NCBI RefSeq assembly: GCF_022834715.1
Contig: NZ_BQKC01000001.1
Coordinates: 1,462,501 to 1,526,500, forward strand
Length of the DNA stretch: 64,000 nt
Origin: Granulimonas faecalis
Lineage (GTDB): Bacteria > Actinomycetota > Coriobacteriia > Coriobacteriales > Atopobiaceae
Direction of reading: 5' to 3'
In this document: piece after piece, positions 60,165-64,000 of the stretch
Layout: each line of letters opens with the position of its first letter
Numbering within the stretch: the stretch's first letter is position 1
The notes under the pieces: generated by a model
Databases searched by the model: none
What the model was told of the DNA's origin: nothing
What the model saw: the letters and a program-made list of their open reading frames with translations, nothing else
Position numbers and translations under genes: made by a program

Positions 60165-61283
60165 CTATCGCCTCCCTGCGGCAGCGAGGCGCCTCAAACC
60201 GCCCTTGAGTGTGCCCCATGCCGTGCACCAAACCACAGAGAGGGCCATCGCCACGGCGAACACCACGAGGCCACGGACCACCGTGTCCTGCAGCCACCCG
60301 TACCCAGGCCAGAAGAGCCTGTGGCCGATCCAGTTGATGACGGGCATCTGAATGAGGTAGACGCCAAGGGACGCCCCGGAAAGGGCCACGAGCACGCTCA
60401 GCCCCCGCCCTTTGAGGCGCGAGAAGCGCGGCTCCAACGCCATCGCTCCCATGAACACCGACGCCGCCTGCACCATGCACAACGGCGAGGCGATGGAGAT
60501 CCAATAGGGGTCGTAAGCACCGGGAACGGCATTGAAGCCCACGAAGCCGTTGGAGGCCGCCGACACCAGGGCCATAGCCGCGGTGGAGACGGCGTAGACG
60601 GCCGCCGAGGCCTGCCATGGCACTGGGAAACCCTCGGGCCTGTTCACATAGCGGGCCAGGTAGAAGCCGCCCACGTAGTACAAGAGCGCCACGTTGGCGA
60701 AGGCGCCCCAGCCAAAGAGCGGGTCGAGGTAGGAACGGTCGAACCCGAGGGCCGCCGCAAGGGGGAGGAGCACCGCCGACACGGCACAGCACGCCAGAAG
60801 GTATTCCAAAAGGCGCTTGCGCCCGGCGGCAAGAGAGAGCAGGGGCGTAAGAATGTACAGGTAGATAATGGTATAGAGGAACCAGTAGGTGTCGTTTACC
60901 GTATTGGACAACACCCCTTTGACAAACCCTTTGACGGAGAGGGTGGCCCCTTCCGCGCCCCAAAAGTCGCCGGGAAACAGCCCGTAGGCCAGATAGCACA
61001 CGGCGCTGCCAAAGAGCAGGGCCACGCCCACCCGGCGCACCCTCTTTACAAAGAACGTGCGCGTGTCGTACTTGGACCGGTAGTCCAAAAGGTTCATACC
61101 GCTCACGGCAAAGAACACCGGCACGGCAAAGATGAAGGCCGCCTGCAAGAAGAACGAGGCAAACCACTTGGGGTCCCCGCCCGCCCGGGGCGAGAAGACA
61201 TCCAAGGACACGTGGAGCATCACCACCGCGAACGCGGCGAGGACGTTGAGCACGTACACAAAGACAAGGCGCTTTTTAGCCAT
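60165..61283 (-). CDS. Acyltransferase-3 family membrane protein
   Basis: 372 aa, ten or so membrane helices. The family N-terminus LNVLAAFAVVMLHVSL (catalytic-type His ~24) and FAVPVFFAVSGMNLLDYRSKY (SGMNLL, R-x-Y) are present. Such enzymes add acetyl or succinyl groups to surface glycans. It is the first gene of the run into the DUF6541 pair (3 nt gap to B). Confidence 0.86.
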   Translation of the reverse strand: MAKKRLVFVYVLNVLAAFAVVMLHVSLDVFSPRAGGDPKWFASFFLQAAFIFAVPVFFAVSGMNLLDYRSKYDTRTFFVKRVRRVGVALLFGSAVCYLAYGLFPGDFWGAEGATLSVKGFVKGVLSNTVNDTYWFLYTIIYLYILTPLLSLAAGRKRLLEYLLACCAVSAVLLPLAAALGFDRSYLDPLFGWGAFANVALLYYVGGFYLARYVNRPEGFPVPWQASAAVYAVSTAAMALVSAASNGFVGFNAVPGAYDPYWISIASPLCMVQAASVFMGAMALEPRFSRLKGRGLSVLVALSGASLGVYLIQMPVINWIGHRLFWPGYGWLQDTVVRGLVVFAVAMALSVVWCTAWGTLKGGLRRLAAAGRR

Positions 61284-61353
61284 GGGTTAGCAGGCGTCCT
61301 TCCGACAGCCGTATGAACGGACGACGACACCCATCGATGTCGACAGCTAAATC

Positions 61354-63075
61354 CTATCGTTTGCGCTTGCGGTCATGCTTGAGGATGTCGTGGACCATGT
61401 AGACGGAGAGCGATATGGCCAGCACGTACCCGAGGAAGCCCAGCAGCGGCACGCCCAGGACCGTGAAGCTCGCGCCGGCGAAGTAGATGATGGAACTGCC
61501 CACGAGCAGGCCCGCGATGATGATGCCCAGGGTGAGGCGGTCCGCGATGTGCGAGAGGTCCTCGATGGGGTCCTGGGACCCGGAGAAGTCCAGGTTGAGC
61601 TTGAGCTGGCCGCGGGTGAGCATGTCGGTGACGAGCCCCGCCTGCCCCATGGCCTCGAGCGCCCCGTGGAGCGCCTTGTGGCCCTCCAGGGCGAGCGTCC
61701 GGGCCTCGTCCCTCGCCATGGCGCGCAGGTCCTGGCTGTCGCGCACGTGGTTCTCCACGATCTCGATCATGGAGACGCCGGGCAGGAACTCGTCCACCAC
61801 GCCCTCGAGGGTCACGAGCCCGCGGGCGATCATGGTCATGGCGCCCGGCAGCTCGATGGAGTAGGTGCGTGCCAGCTGGATGAGGTCCGAGAGGAACTGC
61901 CCCAGGTTGAGCTCCTCGAGGCTCATGGACCCGTAGGTGTCCACGATGGCGTCGAGCTCGGCGAGGAGCGCACCGTGGTCGATGTCGGCCCCGCTCGCGC
62001 GGTTCTCGGAGAGCTCCAGAAGCCCCTGCTTGAGCTTGGGCGAGCTGTGCTCGGCCACGGCCGTGAGCATGGAGCGCAGGATGCCGCGGTAGTAGGTGGA
62101 GAGGTGCCCGGCCATGCCCCAGTCGATGAACACGATCCTCCGGTCGGCCACCATGATGTTGCCGGGGTGCGGGTCGGCGTGGAAGAAGCCGTCGTCGAGC
62201 ACCTGCTTGGCGTAGTTCTCCACGAGCTTGGTGCCGATCTCCACGAGGTCGTAGCCCTCGGCCTCGATCTCCTTGGGCTTGGAGATGGTGGGGCCGGCCA
62301 CGTAGTCCATCACGAGCACGTGGGCCGTGCACAGGCGCATGTGGGGCGCGGGCGCCGTGACGTATCGGACCGAGGCGTTCTCGGCCCGGAACTCCTGGAG
62401 GTTGCGCGCCTCCACGAGGAAGTCGGTCTCCTCGTTGAAGCTGTCCCAGAGCTCACCCACCACGGCCTTGAGATCGAGGAACTGGTCCCCGCCCATGAAG
62501 GGCGCCACGTGGCGCACCACGGTGCGCATGATCTCGATGTCCTGGCCCATGACCTCGCGCACCCGGGGGCGCTGGACCTTCACGGCCACGTCCTCGCCAG
62601 TGCGAAGCGTGGCGCGGTGCACCTGGGCGATGGAGGCGCTTCCGAGGGGCGTCTCGTCGACGTGGGAGAAGACCTCCCCCACCGGGCGGCCGTACTCGTG
62701 CTCAAGCACCTCCACCACCGTCTGGTAGCCCATGGGCTCCACGTCGGTGCGGAGCTTCTCGAGCTCGCGGCAGAAGCTCTCGGGGAGGATCTCGGAGCGC
62801 ATGGAGAGGATCTGGCCGGCCTTCACGAAGGTGGGGCCCAGGTCCTCCAGCATGGCCACGAGCTTCTGGGGCGTGAGGCCCCGGAGGATGTCGTAGCGGC
62901 GCAGGATGGCGAAGATCTCGCGCAGGCGGCGGTGGCGCGCGCGGGCCGACAGGTCGCCGGTGCCCACCACCCGCTCGCCGAACAGGCCGATGACGACCTC
63001 CTGCGAGCCGGATGCCGAGAGGTCGGCGTCGACCTGCTCGGCATCCAATGAGATCTTCCTCGAGTCCTCCGCCAT
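61354..63075 (-). CDS. ABC1/UbiB-family atypical kinase
   Basis: 573 aa. Features: KxGQ segment FVKAGQILSMRSEIL (~85-100), GSASIAQVHRA, VAVKVQRP (Lys), catalytic HADPHPGNIM (~293) and FIDWGMAG. Two membrane segments near the C-terminus (LTLGIIIAGLLVGSSIIYFA; LLGFLGYVLAISLSVYMV). Bacterial members act on quinone or lipid metabolism; the target here is open. ATG at 63075 lies 6 nt past the phasin-like stop. Confidence 0.9.
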   Translation of the reverse strand: MAEDSRKISLDAEQVDADLSASGSQEVVIGLFGERVVGTGDLSARARHRRLREIFAILRRYDILRGLTPQKLVAMLEDLGPTFVKAGQILSMRSEILPESFCRELEKLRTDVEPMGYQTVVEVLEHEYGRPVGEVFSHVDETPLGSASIAQVHRATLRTGEDVAVKVQRPRVREVMGQDIEIMRTVVRHVAPFMGGDQFLDLKAVVGELWDSFNEETDFLVEARNLQEFRAENASVRYVTAPAPHMRLCTAHVLVMDYVAGPTISKPKEIEAEGYDLVEIGTKLVENYAKQVLDDGFFHADPHPGNIMVADRRIVFIDWGMAGHLSTYYRGILRSMLTAVAEHSSPKLKQGLLELSENRASGADIDHGALLAELDAIVDTYGSMSLEELNLGQFLSDLIQLARTYSIELPGAMTMIARGLVTLEGVVDEFLPGVSMIEIVENHVRDSQDLRAMARDEARTLALEGHKALHGALEAMGQAGLVTDMLTRGQLKLNLDFSGSQDPIEDLSHIADRLTLGIIIAGLLVGSSIIYFAGASFTVLGVPLLGFLGYVLAISLSVYMVHDILKHDRKRKR

Positions 63076-63081
63076 GGGTCC

Positions 63082-63483
63082 TTAGTCCTCGTCGACCTCG
63101 ATGGCGTCGGCCTCCACTGCCTCGGCGGCGTCGTCGGCGTCGGCCGCGGCCTCGTCGGAGGCCTCCTGGGCCTTGGCCTCGATGTCGTCGGCCATGGAGC
63201 GCACGTTGGCCACGAACTCGGCGCGCTGCTCGGGCGTCATGTTCTTGAGGTGGGTCTTGATGAGGTTCTCGGTGGTCTCGTTGACCACGCCGGCCGCCTT
63301 CTGGCTGAGCTCCTCGTTCACCACCTTGCCCTGCTGGACGGTGAGCTCGCCCTTCTTGACGAGGTCGTCGACCACCTGGCCGGCCCTCTCGCCGACGATG
63401 GCCGCTGCCCCGACGCCCGCCAGGAACACGTTGTGGGCGATGTCGCCCAGGCCCTCGATGGGGTTCTTCCGATCGTCTGCCAT
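63082..63483 (-). CDS. Phasin-like protein
   Basis: 133 aa; the frame is open further but ATG at 63483 after GAGGACC gives the family's size. Amphipathic helix DIAHNVFLAGVGAAAIVGER, then helices with conserved VDDLVKKGELTVQQGKVVNEEL, and an acidic tail (last ~25 residues, D/E/A-rich). Phasin-like proteins pair with ABC1 kinases in many actinobacteria. Whether polyhydroxyalkanoate is made here cannot be told: no synthase gene is seen. Confidence 0.78.
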   Translation of the reverse strand: MADDRKNPIEGLGDIAHNVFLAGVGAAAIVGERAGQVVDDLVKKGELTVQQGKVVNEELSQKAAGVVNETTENLIKTHLKNMTPEQRAEFVANVRSMADDIEAKAQEASDEAAADADDAAEAVEADAIEVDED

Positions 63484-63514
63484 GGTCCTCTCCTTATGCC
63501 GTCGTGAGACCTGT

Positions 63515-64000
63515 TTAAAGAAGCTTACCCGTCCCCCGCCCGAGCAAAACGTCGGATAGGGCGGCCACAGAGTCGACGACGCACTGCGCGCCGGCCTCCC
63601 AGAGCTCGTCGGCGGTCCCGGCGCCGTAGGCCACGCCCAGGGCAAGGACGCCGTTGGCGCGGGCCCCCTCCATGTCGTTTTTGCGATCGCCCACCATGAC
63701 GGCCTGATCGGGCGCAAGCCCGAGCTCGGCGAGGGCCGCGGCCACAAGCCGGGCCTTGGTCGTGGGCGTGTCGTCGGCCTTTCCCATCACAAGCCCGAAG
63801 CGGTCCAAGTAGCCGTGGGCCTCGGCCCCCGCCGAGGCGAGCGACGTCAGCTTGCAGGTGACCACCGCCGCCGTGCGCCCCTGGGCGCGAAGCGCGTCCA
63901 AAAGCCCCACGATGCCCGGGTAGGGGGCGCAGGCCTCGGGGCCCTGCTCGCGGTAGAGCTCGCGGTAGCGGGCCGTGACCCACGCGGCGTCCTCCTCGGT
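63515..64000 (-). CDS. HAD-family phosphatase (Gph-like), 5' end outside window
   Basis: The frame continues to the window's right edge: upstream of GTG 63910 it reads TARYRELYREQGPEACAPYPG, the cap region of phosphoglycolate-phosphatase-like enzymes. Then the HAD motif II/III sequence VVTCKLTSLA, and motif IV VMVGDRKNDMEGARANG. Motif I (DxDGT) is not in view. 161 codons are visible. Confidence 0.85.
   Translation of the reverse strand, partial: TEEDAAWVTARYRELYREQGPEACAPYPGIVGLLDALRAQGRTAAVVTCKLTSLASAGAEAHGYLDRFGLVMGKADDTPTTKARLVAAALAELGLAPDQAVMVGDRKNDMEGARANGVLALGVAYGAGTADELWEAGAQCVVDSVAALSDVLLGRGTGKLL

Overview
The window is about 70% GC with GTG/ATG starts and purine-rich ribosome sites. 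Gene content (a RecJ-RecQ fusion, a queuosine set, class-specific membrane proteins, FucP-type fucose use) points to a gut or oral actinobacterium of the class Coriobacteriia, resembling Olsenella or Collinsella. The species cannot be named from this sequence alone.

Positions 1 to about 20,900 are the late half of a siphovirus prophage, all on the + strand: a ParB-like/DNA methyltransferase gene broken at a run of 12 G, terminase, portal, a minor capsid protein carrying a C-terminal toxin-50-like domain with a small partner gene, scaffold, major capsid, four head-tail connector genes, major tail protein, two tail-assembly genes, tape measure, distal tail, hub and fibre proteins, then holin and amidase endolysin. 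No integrase, repressor or replication gene is present, so the rest lies to the left of the window. The right end lies next to a tRNA-Leu(CAA) gene (21042-21127, minus strand), the likely attachment locus.

From 21 to 36 kb come housekeeping genes, mostly on the minus strand: an MBL-fold hydrolase, a bifunctional Rel (ppGpp) enzyme, a RecJ nuclease fused to a RecQ-like helicase, Tgt, then QueA, QueH and a DUF3267 membrane protein. On the + strand are a coiled-coil membrane protein and a divergent methionyl-tRNA synthetase. Two gene-free stretches here (30.4-31.1 kb and 35.6-36.0 kb) are filled with short palindromic repeats.

From 36.7 to 44.8 kb lies a complete non-phosphorylating L-fucose locus: eight minus-strand genes (split UxaA-type dehydratase, SDR dehydrogenase, FucP, lactonase, FucU, DapA-type aldolase, FucO) facing a divergent IclR regulator across a spacer with three similar operator-like sites. 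Together they would import L-fucose, oxidise it to L-fuconate, dehydrate and cleave it to pyruvate and L-lactaldehyde, and reduce the aldehyde to 1,2-propanediol.

From 45 to 49 kb are a MarR regulator and a heterodimeric ABC exporter in one operon, closed by a 105-nt near-perfect hairpin and then a roughly 50-bp degenerate repeat array. From 49.7 to 61.3 kb are a PHP phosphatase, a two-component system, a three-domain glycosyltransferase, two DUF6541-like multi-pass membrane proteins and an acyltransferase, which together look like a cell-surface glycan locus. The right end holds an ABC1/UbiB-type kinase, a phasin-like protein and a partial HAD phosphatase.
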